This document shows, piece after piece, positions 1 to 7,325 of a DNA stretch of 35,289 bases; position 1 is the first letter of the stretch, and each line of letters starts with the position of its first letter. The stretch is from positions 1 to 35,289 of IMG/VR virus record IMGVR_UViG_3300022752_000206; one strand, written 5' to 3'. The DNA is from a virus. Made by a program: the position numbers and the translations under genes. The notes beneath the pieces were generated by a model, which searched no databases, was not told where the DNA came from, and was given only the letters and a program-made list of their open reading frames with translations.

Positions 1-3
1 CAA

Positions 4-18
4 CATGTAATTTACATG
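4..18. repeat. 15-bp near-perfect palindrome
   Basis: Two 7-bp arms, CATGTAA and TTACATG, flank a single central base just beyond the stop of the last gene in the window. The remaining sequence between positions 19 and 83 has no convincing ORF or strong terminator. The palindrome could be an operator for whatever lies beyond the window edge, or chance. Confidence 0.3.
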
Positions 19-83
19 GCCCTGCCCATGAAAGTGTCTTAGAGAGGAACTGAGCGCCTGAGATCTGTGCCCTATTAGGCTAC

Positions 84-611
84 TTACAGGTTGTTAAACG
101 TACCGAGGACAAGTTCGCCGTTTGAGTCAGGCCATAGGTACTGGTAGTACTCCGGACGGTATCCGTTGTCCTCAGGATAGCCGAACTGGGAGTACCAGGG
201 ATAGTCCTTGCGCAGGAGAGCTACCCTGTGCGTTGAGGCAAGTTGCTCGTATCTGTCCTTATCCTTCATCCACCAGGGATACGTGAGTTTATCCTCAACG
301 CGGCCAAGCTCAAGGGCACGTATAAAAGTTGCCTCGATCTTAGGAAGCATGGTGGACTTAAATCCGCGCTGTAACCACACGTTACACATCGTGTTTGCGT
401 ATAGGGTCAATGCCTTTTCGTGCCCTGCCCACATCCTTGCCGCAGGGTGGTTGCGCCAGCCCTTTGGGTCACGGTGTTCACCGCGAGGATCAAGTTGGGT
501 AAGAGTTAACAGAAGTTGCCAAGCCTCAAGAACCTGCTTGTTTAGACGCTTGTTGTCAAGCTCCTGAGCGATACGCTCGAAGGATTCAGTCTGTGGTAGA
601 AACGTCTGCAT
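84..611 (-). CDS. MSMEG_6728-like / pyrimidine-dimer glycosylase-like protein
   Basis: A 175-residue soluble protein. Its N-terminus begins MQTFLP and is followed by LDNKRLNKQ and GWRNHPAARMW. This is the pattern I associate with actinobacterial MSMEG_6728-family proteins, which resemble the Pyr_excise family of T4 endonuclease V (DenV). DenV-type enzymes remove UV-induced pyrimidine dimers by base excision, using an N-terminal Thr and a Glu. Here Thr3 and several acidic residues are available, but I cannot place the catalytic Glu with confidence. The ATG has a good purine-rich ribosome site (AAGGACAGG) and its own candidate promoter just upstream, so it may be transcribed separately from the operon above. 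A DNA-repair role is inferred from family resemblance only. Confidence 0.6.
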   Translation of the reverse strand: MQTFLPQTESFERIAQELDNKRLNKQVLEAWQLLLTLTQLDPRGEHRDPKGWRNHPAARMWAGHEKALTLYANTMCNVWLQRGFKSTMLPKIEATFIRALELGRVEDKLTYPWWMKDKDRYEQLASTHRVALLRKDYPWYSQFGYPEDNGYRPEYYQYLWPDSNGELVLGTFNNL

Positions 612-637
612 GTACCTGTCCTTTTGTCATTGAGACA

Positions 638-646
638 ATTATATCA
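638..646 (-). promoter_or_regulatory. Extended -10 promoter with nested inverted repeat
   Basis: On the minus strand this reads TGATATAAT, an extended -10 (TGn plus TATAAT), 27-35 bases before the ATG at 611. No clear -35 is present. Directly downstream lies TTGTC-TCAAT-GACAA, a 5-bp inverted repeat placed over the expected transcription start, which could bind a repressor. The motif TGATATA(A/G)T also occurs upstream of the gene starting at 5903. Confidence 0.5.
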
Positions 647-654
647 CAGGTTTG

Positions 655-936
655 CTACTTTTCCTCCGGATTTGTGTCCTCGACAGGAACGTTTTGCTCG
701 TCCATCCTCTCCTCGATGGACTCGATCGGCACGTATATACCTACGACCGTTACCTTTCCGCAGGTTATACACTCGCAGACCGCACCTGGGCTAAGATTTA
801 GTGGGACGCTTACGTTCACGAGTCGTGTGATGATGTTCCCGCGCTCGTCGACGCTGTCAGGTTCCCAGACACTATTTTCCTGTATCCAGCACAGCTCGCA
901 CTGTGGAACAAGATCCTCGTCGTAGTCTCTAATCAT
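655..936 (-). CDS. Small zinc-ribbon-like protein, unknown function
   Basis: A 93-residue acidic protein that I do not recognise. It has two CxxC pairs (CELC near residue 13 and CITC near residue 56, followed by GK), a likely zinc ribbon. The C-terminus is rich in Glu and Pro. Its ATG overlaps the stop of the methyltransferase gene (TGATG), so it is probably translationally coupled to it. A small partner or nucleic-acid-binding role would be a guess. Confidence 0.7.
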   Translation of the reverse strand: MIRDYDEDLVPQCELCWIQENSVWEPDSVDERGNIITRLVNVSVPLNLSPGAVCECITCGKVTVVGIYVPIESIEERMDEQNVPVEDTNPEEK

Positions 937-2195
937 CAGCCCTTAGCTCCTATGGGACTAGAGTACCACTTTTTCTTCGCCGCGTGTCGGGAGAAGTCCT
1001 TGTCTCCGTTGATTAAAAATTCTCGATCTCCAATTTTTTCAGGAGCATCTCCCTCATGATTTCCCTCAAGTGAGTTTGTTATCGCGGTTGCGATATACTT
1101 TCCAGCCTGCACCGCGACCGCCTTTCCCCACACCGCGGACAGAGATGAGTAATCTCTAACACTTTCAATGTCCCAGTCATCAGGAAGTCCCTGCATGCGT
1201 GCAGCCTCACGGTGAGTTATAAGTCTTGGTTCGGTCGGATGAATAACGTGATCTAGCGCGGATCCGGTGAGAACGTTACACCAGTGATCCTCCTTCCATC
1301 GATAAGGCTGTGAGAAACCTAGCTTAAAGTTCTTGCGTAAGACTCGAGGAGATATATCTATCCACTTTTGTGGAAACTGTCCGTTGTTCATGTCAACTGC
1401 CTTCTTGATCGCACCGCCAAGATCACCGTTACCCTGCCAACCTTCGTTTCCGATGATGTCAAACACCTCCTCGATACGTTGAGCGTGTATGTTGGTCTTA
1501 CCCATGTGACCGTTTACAGTTCCGCTCTTTGATCTAAGGTGCTTAACCCACTTGCTTGCGGGAGCAATATACTTTTGTTCGTTCCATGACTGTGGCATCT
1601 TTGCAAGATCTCCAATGATGTCCATAATTCTTGGAAGTTCCTTTGGCTCCACGTGCGGTGCGTTAAACTTAATTCCACTTCTTACCGCTACCCAGAAGTA
1701 TCTTGGACGATATGAAAATCCACCAACCTGCAGGTTGTTGTGTTTCACATGGTATAGATCGTACTTCTTACCTGAGATCTCCTCAACCATGCGCCGATAC
1801 TTGTTCATTACGTCTCTTCCTTGTGTGTATGCCTGCTGTACACACTCAAATACAACTACCTTCGGTGCAACTCTTCCTGCGTATCGCATAAATGCTCTCG
1901 TGTGTTCATGTGCCTTTGCGTCAAGACCACGGTTAGCCTCACCTGACCAAACCGACCACCCTGAACACGGAGGACAACCTACGACTACGTCTGTTTTACT
2001 AACAGGCCACTCGCCTGGATCATCTGAGAAGTGATGTGTCCAGTTATCACCAAGATAATGACGGTTAGCCTCGGCAACTGGATTTCCAAAGTTTAATGTT
2101 CCAGTGCGTAGCTTCATCTCCATACCTGACTGCACAAAGCCTAGGCTCATGAAGCCGGCAAGACCGTTACAGTCAATAAAGTTAAGATCAGACAA
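936..2195 (-). CDS. C5-cytosine DNA methyltransferase (Dcm family)
   Basis: A 419-residue enzyme expected to transfer methyl from S-adenosylmethionine to C5 of cytosine in DNA. Visible motifs are an SAM-site-like FIDCNGLAGF at the N-terminus, catalytic GCPPC with Cys77 (motif IV), VFECV at residues 115-119 (motif VI, normally ENV, here ECV with the Glu kept), YRPRYFWVAV (motif VIII region), a RLITHREAARMQGLP block and GKAVAVQAG near the C-terminus (motif X). The start is TTG at 2195, preceded by AGGAGAGG. No restriction partner is visible. The phage may use it to mask its DNA. Its presence beside dCMP-hydroxymethylase-like and glycosyltransferase-like genes is unusual, because fully C5-substituted cytosine could not be methylated at C5. 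Confidence 0.88.
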   Translation of the reverse strand: MSDLNFIDCNGLAGFMSLGFVQSGMEMKLRTGTLNFGNPVAEANRHYLGDNWTHHFSDDPGEWPVSKTDVVVGCPPCSGWSVWSGEANRGLDAKAHEHTRAFMRYAGRVAPKVVVFECVQQAYTQGRDVMNKYRRMVEEISGKKYDLYHVKHNNLQVGGFSYRPRYFWVAVRSGIKFNAPHVEPKELPRIMDIIGDLAKMPQSWNEQKYIAPASKWVKHLRSKSGTVNGHMGKTNIHAQRIEEVFDIIGNEGWQGNGDLGGAIKKAVDMNNGQFPQKWIDISPRVLRKNFKLGFSQPYRWKEDHWCNVLTGSALDHVIHPTEPRLITHREAARMQGLPDDWDIESVRDYSSLSAVWGKAVAVQAGKYIATAITNSLEGNHEGDAPEKIGDREFLINGDKDFSRHAAKKKWYSSPIGAKG

Positions 2196-2258
2196 GTATA
2201 CACCTCTCCTAGTTAGCCACGGAAGGACTGTATACCGCCTTCACCGCGGACGTCCTAC

Positions 2259-2567
2259 CTATTCCACGGTGTTTTCTTTTAATCCAACCTCGTAACCGCA
2301 CCCTGCGTATCCTGCGATATCTACCCAGGTATCAGGCTTATAGGGTGATCCTTCTCCTGCGTCTCTAGATAATTTTACAAGTATCAACGCGGTTGCCACG
2401 TCTCTGCGTGTAAACTTTCTTCCAAACGCGGTAGACCAAAACTCCGCTATGCGCCCAAAGTTATCGTATGGTCCTCCGTAGTCTGTGTCTCTTGACCCAG
2501 AAATTAACGCGGCAGCCTGCCTGAGAGCCTCGACGCGTGGAAGTGTATTTTCAGTATTATCTGCCAT
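2259..2567 (-). CDS. DUF6378-type phage protein
   Basis: A 102-residue protein with the pattern SRDTDYGGPYDNFGRIAEFW, then a helical DVATALILVKLSR and a WVDIAGYAGCG segment. This arrangement is typical of the small all-helical family annotated as DUF6378 in many phages. No biochemical role is established to my knowledge. It sits among nucleotide-metabolism and DNA-modification genes. Translation starts at an ATG with AGGACTAGG upstream. Confidence 0.8.
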   Translation of the reverse strand: MADNTENTLPRVEALRQAAALISGSRDTDYGGPYDNFGRIAEFWSTAFGRKFTRRDVATALILVKLSRDAGEGSPYKPDTWVDIAGYAGCGYEVGLKENTVE

Positions 2568-2572
2568 GTTAC

Positions 2573-2770
2573 CTAGTCCTCCAACTTAGTGTTCATAGTT
2601 ACATATCCAATTAGCTCGTCACCGATCTCGTTAGATCTTAGCTTCATCTCTGCAAGAGTAGGAAGTTCCTCGTTTTGATTATTCATTATTCTTCTCCACT
2701 CGTCTCTTGCCTTGTTAGTCACGTCGGCAAGGTCTGTTCCACGAACAATGAACTCTATCGTTACTCTCAT
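2573..2770 (-). CDS. Small hypothetical protein
   Basis: A 65-residue protein that I do not recognise. It opens with an alternating hydrophobic beta strand (MRVTIEFIV) followed by a helical, charged segment. The ATG overlaps the stop of the upstream gene by one base (TGATG), which supports coupled translation and a real gene. Confidence 0.65.
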   Translation of the reverse strand: MRVTIEFIVRGTDLADVTNKARDEWRRIMNNQNEELPTLAEMKLRSNEIGDELIGYVTMNTKLED

Positions 2771-3189
2771 CAGCGAACTCTCTTCTGTAGCTGATATGGT
2801 GTGTAGTGGGTACCGTCAAGAACCGGCATCTTTCCGTCGTTTGACTTAAAGATGATGTCCCCGTAGCGAACTCCAACTACCTTTCCACGTCGTCCGTTGT
2901 GTATAACTCCGGTATCTCCGTCGTATGCATCACTCTTAACTCTTACCTCGTCACCGACAAGTATTGCGCCTGGCTGAGCATCAGCCCAGATCTCATCTGG
3001 CTTCTCCGGAAGTATCGAGTGGTTCACCGCAAGTTTTGTAAATAACTCGACGGTTTCCTTTACCTGGTTATTTGATAGTTTCATCTCATTCCAGGTTTCA
3101 AGTAGCTTAAGTATGGCAGTTCCAACGCCAACCTTAACCTTTGCCTCCTGCATTTGACCTTTAACCCAGTCAAAGTTTACCTCTGGCAT
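2770..3189 (-). CDS. Hypothetical protein with a KOW/SH3-like C-terminal barrel
   Basis: 139 residues starting MPEVNFDWVK. I chose the ATG at 3189 because AGGAGG lies six bases upstream. The longer reading to 3246 would overlap the neighbouring gene and has no comparable ribosome site. The N-terminal half is helical. The C-terminal half (GDEVRVKSDAYDGDTG, then GRRGKVVGVRYGD) looks like a small KOW/SH3-type beta barrel, often used to bind nucleic acid or protein. The function is unknown. Confidence 0.7.
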   Translation of the reverse strand: MPEVNFDWVKGQMQEAKVKVGVGTAILKLLETWNEMKLSNNQVKETVELFTKLAVNHSILPEKPDEIWADAQPGAILVGDEVRVKSDAYDGDTGVIHNGRRGKVVGVRYGDIIFKSNDGKMPVLDGTHYTPYQLQKRVR

Positions 3190-3190
3190 T

Positions 3191-3670
3191 TTATTCCTCC
3201 TCGTCCTTTGGTAGACACTTGTTGCACATCTCAGGTTGCTTACCAACCCCTACGTCATCAATTGCACGGTAGCAAACTATACACTTGACACCCTTGCTTT
3301 TTACTACGTATCCTTCTAGTTGTCTTTTCTTGTTCTTTTCCATTTTCTCAAGATATAGACGATCAAGTACCTCGTCTGTTCCACCAGCCGCAACGATTAT
3401 GTTTGCGACAAAGTGAAGAACGTCAACCGCCTCCTTGATGATCTCCTCACGGTCTGCGTAAGGTTGATCGTGCTGCCAAGGTTTCCATGAGATTGCCTGG
3501 CGCATCTCTGCAAGTTCATCGTCAATCGCAAGCATGTTCCACCGCATATATTCAACTAACTTACGAATCTTGCGTGGATCATCACCTGCCATCTCATCAA
3601 AATCTATGAAATACACGTTCTTCTGTAGATCACGTGTTTTTCTTAGCCAACCTTCAAACAGTATTCCCAT
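3191..3670 (-). CDS. Dimeric dUTPase/dCTPase-type NTP pyrophosphatase with zinc tail
   Basis: A 159-residue all-alpha NTP pyrophosphatase. The metal-binding pattern is visible as DELAE (Glu52, Glu55), then WKPW, then KEAVDVLHF (Glu80, Asp83), as in the dimeric dUTPase family that includes T4 gp56 (dCTPase/dUTPase). It should hydrolyse a dNTP, most likely dUTP and possibly dCTP, to the monophosphate and pyrophosphate. The C-terminus adds a zinc-knuckle-like CIVC (130-133) and CNKC (149-152). The neighbouring glycosyltransferase-like genes and the dCMP-hydroxymethylase-like gene make dCTP removal an attractive role, since T4 uses this activity to keep unmodified cytosine out of its DNA. Substrate preference cannot be read from sequence. 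Confidence 0.8.
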   Translation of the reverse strand: MGILFEGWLRKTRDLQKNVYFIDFDEMAGDDPRKIRKLVEYMRWNMLAIDDELAEMRQAISWKPWQHDQPYADREEIIKEAVDVLHFVANIIVAAGGTDEVLDRLYLEKMEKNKKRQLEGYVVKSKGVKCIVCYRAIDDVGVGKQPEMCNKCLPKDEEE

Positions 3671-3672
3671 TG

Positions 3673-4695
3673 CTATGCCTTTCTACTAAATATCTCAAGT
3701 GAGTCTGATAGCATAACTGCCGCATCCCGCTTGTTTGGAATTGACTGTACGTATGTTTCTCTTTGTTCCTTTGCCAGCTTATTTCTTTCATCCGCCGACA
3801 TCTCCTCTATACTTGCCGCGATGTGAAGCCAAGGTTCTCCTAGGGCACCACTTTCACGCCAGTCAGTTGCAACCGGTGTAAGTGCATTTATTGATTGAAC
3901 TAGTCTATATGTCCACCAGGTTCCTCCGGTTTGATATGGACTAATAAGTGCACCTATTCCACTTGCGATCTGCGCGGAAACCTGTTCATCTGTCCAGCCC
4001 TTGTGCCACTTCATTGGAACGGTAGGACTTGATAGCGTCGCAAGTGTAGACTTAGTCCAGTTAGTTGAGAAGTTTTCAACCACCCACTTTTCACGACGTT
4101 CAATCTCAATTGGATCCTGCATCGTAAGTATATATGAATCTAGGTTTATACCTTTTATCGACGCGGCCGCACCTACAGGAAGTTGAGATATTACCTTTCC
4201 AGTTCCGGACCAAGGAAGAGACGGATACAAGGTTGTTGGCCAGGTATCCTCTAGTAGATAGTCAACAACACCCATCAGGTCATCAAGAACGCTAGGTGTA
4301 CTTGCGTGCATGTAACCCTTGCGGTATGAGTAAAAAGATTTTGTCATGTTCTGTGGATTCTTTGACATCGCGCGAAGGCTTGCGGTAATCCTCACAGGTT
4401 CAGGTGCGTCAATGTAAAGTGCAAGTTTATCAGAATCATGTAATACATCAATGACGTTTAACGCGCCGTATACGCGGTTGGCACTTAAACTTGTCAGTGG
4501 ACTTAGGCCAACAAGAACGTGATCGTACTCGTTTAGGTCAGACGCCTCCCAGGATATCTCCGGATCTGTTTGAACAACCTCGTGACCTTGAACTGTTAGG
4601 ACGTGTGATAGTAAACTTGCAAATGAAAGTGATCTTCTATTTGCGTCGGTAGATGCGTGCGGCGCGGACATTCCTGTTAATAAGATCTTACTCAT
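3673..4695 (-). CDS. Glycosyltransferase-like protein (GT-B type), copy 2
   Basis: A 340-residue protein related to the adjacent upstream gene. It opens with MSKILLTGMSAP, a Rossmann-like strand and loop, and has an early VLVGLSPLTSLSANRVYGAL block. The C-terminal half carries LISPYQTGGTWWTYRLV, then VATD and LGEPW, matching the neighbour's LSPPYPHAGSGWWRSRF, VTD and LGDP. This layout fits the sugar-nucleotide-binding half of a GT-B glycosyltransferase. The ATG overlaps the neighbour's stop (ATGA). Given the context, I infer that the pair glycosylates a modified base in phage DNA; a lipid or protein acceptor is possible. No known family symbol can be assigned. Confidence 0.65.
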   Translation of the reverse strand: MSKILLTGMSAPHASTDANRRSLSFASLLSHVLTVQGHEVVQTDPEISWEASDLNEYDHVLVGLSPLTSLSANRVYGALNVIDVLHDSDKLALYIDAPEPVRITASLRAMSKNPQNMTKSFYSYRKGYMHASTPSVLDDLMGVVDYLLEDTWPTTLYPSLPWSGTGKVISQLPVGAAASIKGINLDSYILTMQDPIEIERREKWVVENFSTNWTKSTLATLSSPTVPMKWHKGWTDEQVSAQIASGIGALISPYQTGGTWWTYRLVQSINALTPVATDWRESGALGEPWLHIAASIEEMSADERNKLAKEQRETYVQSIPNKRDAAVMLSDSLEIFSRKA

Positions 4696-5903
4696 GCACG
4701 TGTCCCGTCTGCGTTTAACTTAACGCCCTTGTCCTCGGCAACCGCACGTTCAATAATTCGGTTGCAGTGTTCAACAAACCTGTCATACGGTGGAATATAA
4801 GGTGCAAGTGCATTTCTCTGCGCAAGTGCAGCCTCTGCTAGTTCATCGGTGGACATCTTTTCAACGTCCGCGATCTTTAACTTATACGGATCACCTAGCG
4901 GATCACCCTCACCCTTGTCGGTAACAAGAATTGATCCAACGTGCGCCGCATATAAAAAGCGACTACGCCACCAGCCTGATCCTGCGTGTGGATACGGCGG
5001 AGAAAGAATTCCCCAGTGTCTGTTATAAAACTCAAGTACGTCCTTCTCCGTATCAAATCTTTGTCCACCTAGTTTTTTAATTAGCTTACGACTTCCCACG
5101 ATCTCAACCGGCCAGGTAGGTGTCTTTCTTTCAAGCCAGCCGTCATGTGGCATTAGAGCTCCAAGTACCCACGCGCGTTTCTTTTCCGTCGCCGCAAGTT
5201 CAGTTACACCCTGCATCGTCGGAACTACAGTCGCGGTTGGATCAAGTGCCTCGATCGGACCTACGTCACTTGGCATGCGCCTACGCACGATTGAACGATC
5301 ACCAAACGAGTACATCGGACAGACCGGAACCATACCCGCTGCCCACCGTGCGTCTATAAGATCAGCCGCGGCTTGAACAAGACGCTTCTCCCAAGGTTTA
5401 ATGTTCTCATCGTTATCCATCATGTAGTAGCGCTCGATGTAGCACTTCTTTGCCGCGTCTGGATTTGCCTGTTTAATTCTTTCAAGTGCAGCCTCGATGT
5501 CCGCGCGACTAAAATACGTTGCGCCTTCATCACCGCGATGCTCGGTTCCAACTAAAAGATGCTTGTACAACATCTGTGGTTTACGAATTAGTGCACGTGC
5601 TCCGTTAAATACGGTGTTCGTCTGCCAATCATCAAAGAAACCTACGCAGGGAATACCTGATGAAAGTGCGTATAACGCACCCATCGCACCTTGACGTCCG
5701 TTAAGTGAGTTTAACGGTGCAAGATTGATCCATAGAACGTCATATGAGGACAGATCCTCGCCAGGTGTGATCTTACGCCAGTCAACTTCATGTCCTGACT
5801 CACGCAGCGCCTTAACAATAGACGCAGGCACGTCAATCTTTTGAATCGTACGTTTTTCCGTGTTGATCTGCAACGCGGTAAAACCACTAACCAATACTTT
5901 CAT
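4692..5903 (-). CDS. Glycosyltransferase-like protein (GT-B type), copy 1
   Basis: A 403-residue paralogue of the next gene. The N-terminal domain has MKVLVSGFTALQ and VLWINLAPLNSLNGRQGAMGAL. The C-terminal domain has GILSPPYPHAGSGWWRSRF, then GSILVTDKGEGDPLGDPY, and an alpha-helical end with TDELAEAALAQRNALAPY. It is about 60 residues longer than its partner, mostly in the middle. It heads a short operon whose promoter-like region contains an inverted repeat (5938-5966). The ATG is preceded by AAAGG. Two tandem paralogues could add two sugars in sequence, or act as a heterodimer. Acceptor and donor are unknown; DNA glycosylation is inferred from context. Confidence 0.67.
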   Translation of the reverse strand: MKVLVSGFTALQINTEKRTIQKIDVPASIVKALRESGHEVDWRKITPGEDLSSYDVLWINLAPLNSLNGRQGAMGALYALSSGIPCVGFFDDWQTNTVFNGARALIRKPQMLYKHLLVGTEHRGDEGATYFSRADIEAALERIKQANPDAAKKCYIERYYMMDNDENIKPWEKRLVQAAADLIDARWAAGMVPVCPMYSFGDRSIVRRRMPSDVGPIEALDPTATVVPTMQGVTELAATEKKRAWVLGALMPHDGWLERKTPTWPVEIVGSRKLIKKLGGQRFDTEKDVLEFYNRHWGILSPPYPHAGSGWWRSRFLYAAHVGSILVTDKGEGDPLGDPYKLKIADVEKMSTDELAEAALAQRNALAPYIPPYDRFVEHCNRIIERAVAEDKGVKLNADGTRA

Positions 5904-5937
5904 AATCCACTACCTTTCGTCTAAGTAGATTTGGAAT

Positions 5938-5966
5938 GTCACCTAGACTATATCAGAATAGGTGAC
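5938..5966 (-). promoter_or_regulatory. Extended -10 promoter inside an 8-bp inverted repeat
   Basis: Perfect 8-bp arms GTCACCTA and TAGGTGAC flank a 13-base spacer. On the minus strand the spacer contains TGATATAGT (plus positions 5947-5955), an extended -10 almost identical to the one before the gene starting at 611. A -10 enclosed by symmetric arms is a classic repressor-operator layout. It lies 35-63 bases before the ATG of the first glycosyltransferase-like gene, in the only real gap (5904-5984) of this stretch. Confidence 0.55.
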
Positions 5967-5984
5967 AAACCAGACTTACTTAGA

Positions 5985-6512
5985 TTAGAACGGTGACGCT
6001 GGTGGCGCTGCCGGTGCTGCTGCCGCAACCGGAGCAGCGGCAGGTGCCGGTGCTGGTGCAGGAGCTGGTGCAGCCGCAGGTGCTGGAGCAGACGATGCCG
6101 CTGTTACACCTGGGTAATATTGCTTGATCTCATTTTTCTTCTGACCTTGCCAGGTACGAGATGAGATCTGCGCACGAAACGCACGACCACGAATTGCCTG
6201 CTCAATCTGAGCGTTTGATGGATTGGTTGAGAAAAATTCACGACCAAGTCCAAGTGCATGCATCTTACGGAAGAACATTCCTAAAGCTGCACTGTTGTCA
6301 GGTGTAACAACTAGGTTATCCCATACAAGACGTTTTGCATGTGCACCGTTTTGTACCTGTGCCTTTATGGCAAACATTGTTTTACCAGATTGTGACACCT
6401 TTGCGGTAGCTTCAACTACAACTAGGTCGTAGTCGCCATCCGGTAGTGGATCATACCCTGCCGATACTTCACCGGCGTCTTTTACTAAATCGCCCCAATT
6501 AAGTGTACTCAT
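5985..6512 (-). CDS. Single-stranded DNA-binding protein, DUF669-like
   Basis: 175 residues. The N-terminal 130 residues match the phage DUF669 layout: GYDPLPDGDYDLVVVEA, then SGKTMFAIKAQV, ending in a conserved basic strand region. The last 40 residues are an Ala-Pro repeat ending ASPF, a flexible linker and tip like those of SSB proteins, though without the usual acidic stretch. It is expected to coat single-stranded phage DNA during replication and recombination. It follows the Sak4-like ATPase by six bases, the usual pairing in phages. Confidence 0.75.
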   Translation of the reverse strand: MSTLNWGDLVKDAGEVSAGYDPLPDGDYDLVVVEATAKVSQSGKTMFAIKAQVQNGAHAKRLVWDNLVVTPDNSAALGMFFRKMHALGLGREFFSTNPSNAQIEQAIRGRAFRAQISSRTWQGQKKNEIKQYYPGVTAASSAPAPAAAPAPAPAPAPAAAPVAAAAPAAPPASPF

Positions 6513-6518
6513 TGTTGG

Positions 6519-7286
6519 CTATTTTCCTTTCGCTGTAGTTGTTGCTTGTGTTTTTGGACCAAATACCATATCCAACATGCGTTCAATTCCAAGGTTCTCT
6601 TGTTCTACGACCTTTCCAAGTCGTCCTTGAACGCGTTCTCCTGCCTCGTATTCGTTCGTACGTTCTACGTACATACGACGAACCTTGTAGGGAGGTTGTA
6701 GTGGATCTGGGTTTGGCATTGTCTCGACAGTGACCGCGCCGAGAATATCATAGAAGTATGGTGCTTGAATTGCAAGCTGTCCTTGCAGGTATGGACGTGA
6801 ACGACCATCTGTTCCTGGACGTGCCATTGCTGTTAACACAACTGCCTCCAGCGGTTGTGTTGGGTGCATTGTAAGATCGCGTAGATCACGTAGAAGAGCT
6901 CCCATGTGACGAAGTAACTCGCCCCACTGTTGCATCTTCATCTGTTCGGTTCCTGCGATCGAATCCATGCACTTTACCTGAAGTTCAGATATTGAGTCAA
7001 TAATAAGTGACTTGAATTGGTGTTTTCCAGTTTGTAACCACTGGAATGTTTTAAGAACTACGTCGTAGTCACGAACATTAACTACAACTGTATCCCAGCT
7101 GCCGTCGGCAACTGGTGGTTCTTCTCTAATTGGGTCCCAGTACTTTACGGTGATAGGTAGGAATCGATGCCCACCCTCAACGTCGAGCATGAGACGTGGA
7201 TACGGTGCGGTAACGGCAAAGGTTGATTTACCAACCTTTGATTCACCGTAAACCATGATAGTCAACGAACGTTGTACGTCAGACAT
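6519..7286 (-). CDS. Sak4-like RecA-fold ATPase (single-strand annealing/recombinase)
   Basis: 255 residues from the ATG at 7286, which has AAAGGA seven bases upstream; a GTG one codon earlier is the alternative. Walker A is YGESKVGKST near residue 18. A Walker B-like strand, SLIIDSISEL, follows near residue 95. The short single-domain RecA core resembles phage Sak4 proteins, which promote strand annealing with their SSB. The SSB gene lies directly downstream and a Cas4/RecB-type nuclease directly upstream, giving a recombination cassette. Confidence 0.8.
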   Translation of the reverse strand: MSDVQRSLTIMVYGESKVGKSTFAVTAPYPRLMLDVEGGHRFLPITVKYWDPIREEPPVADGSWDTVVVNVRDYDVVLKTFQWLQTGKHQFKSLIIDSISELQVKCMDSIAGTEQMKMQQWGELLRHMGALLRDLRDLTMHPTQPLEAVVLTAMARPGTDGRSRPYLQGQLAIQAPYFYDILGAVTVETMPNPDPLQPPYKVRRMYVERTNEYEAGERVQGRLGKVVEQENLGIERMLDMVFGPKTQATTTAKGK

Positions 7287-7325
7287 CACTGTTTCCTTTC
7301 ATCTCTTTAGTAAGTTGGCGTAGCA

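Noticed and set aside
2196-2258. Regulatory site with two GTATAC copies before the methyltransferase
   Set aside because: GTATAC is a short palindrome, its spacing is not distinctive, and no -10 or -35 stands out.
2190-3246. Longer start for the KOW-like gene at 3246
   Set aside because: It would overlap the dUTPase-like gene, and AGGAGG is correctly spaced before the ATG at 3189.
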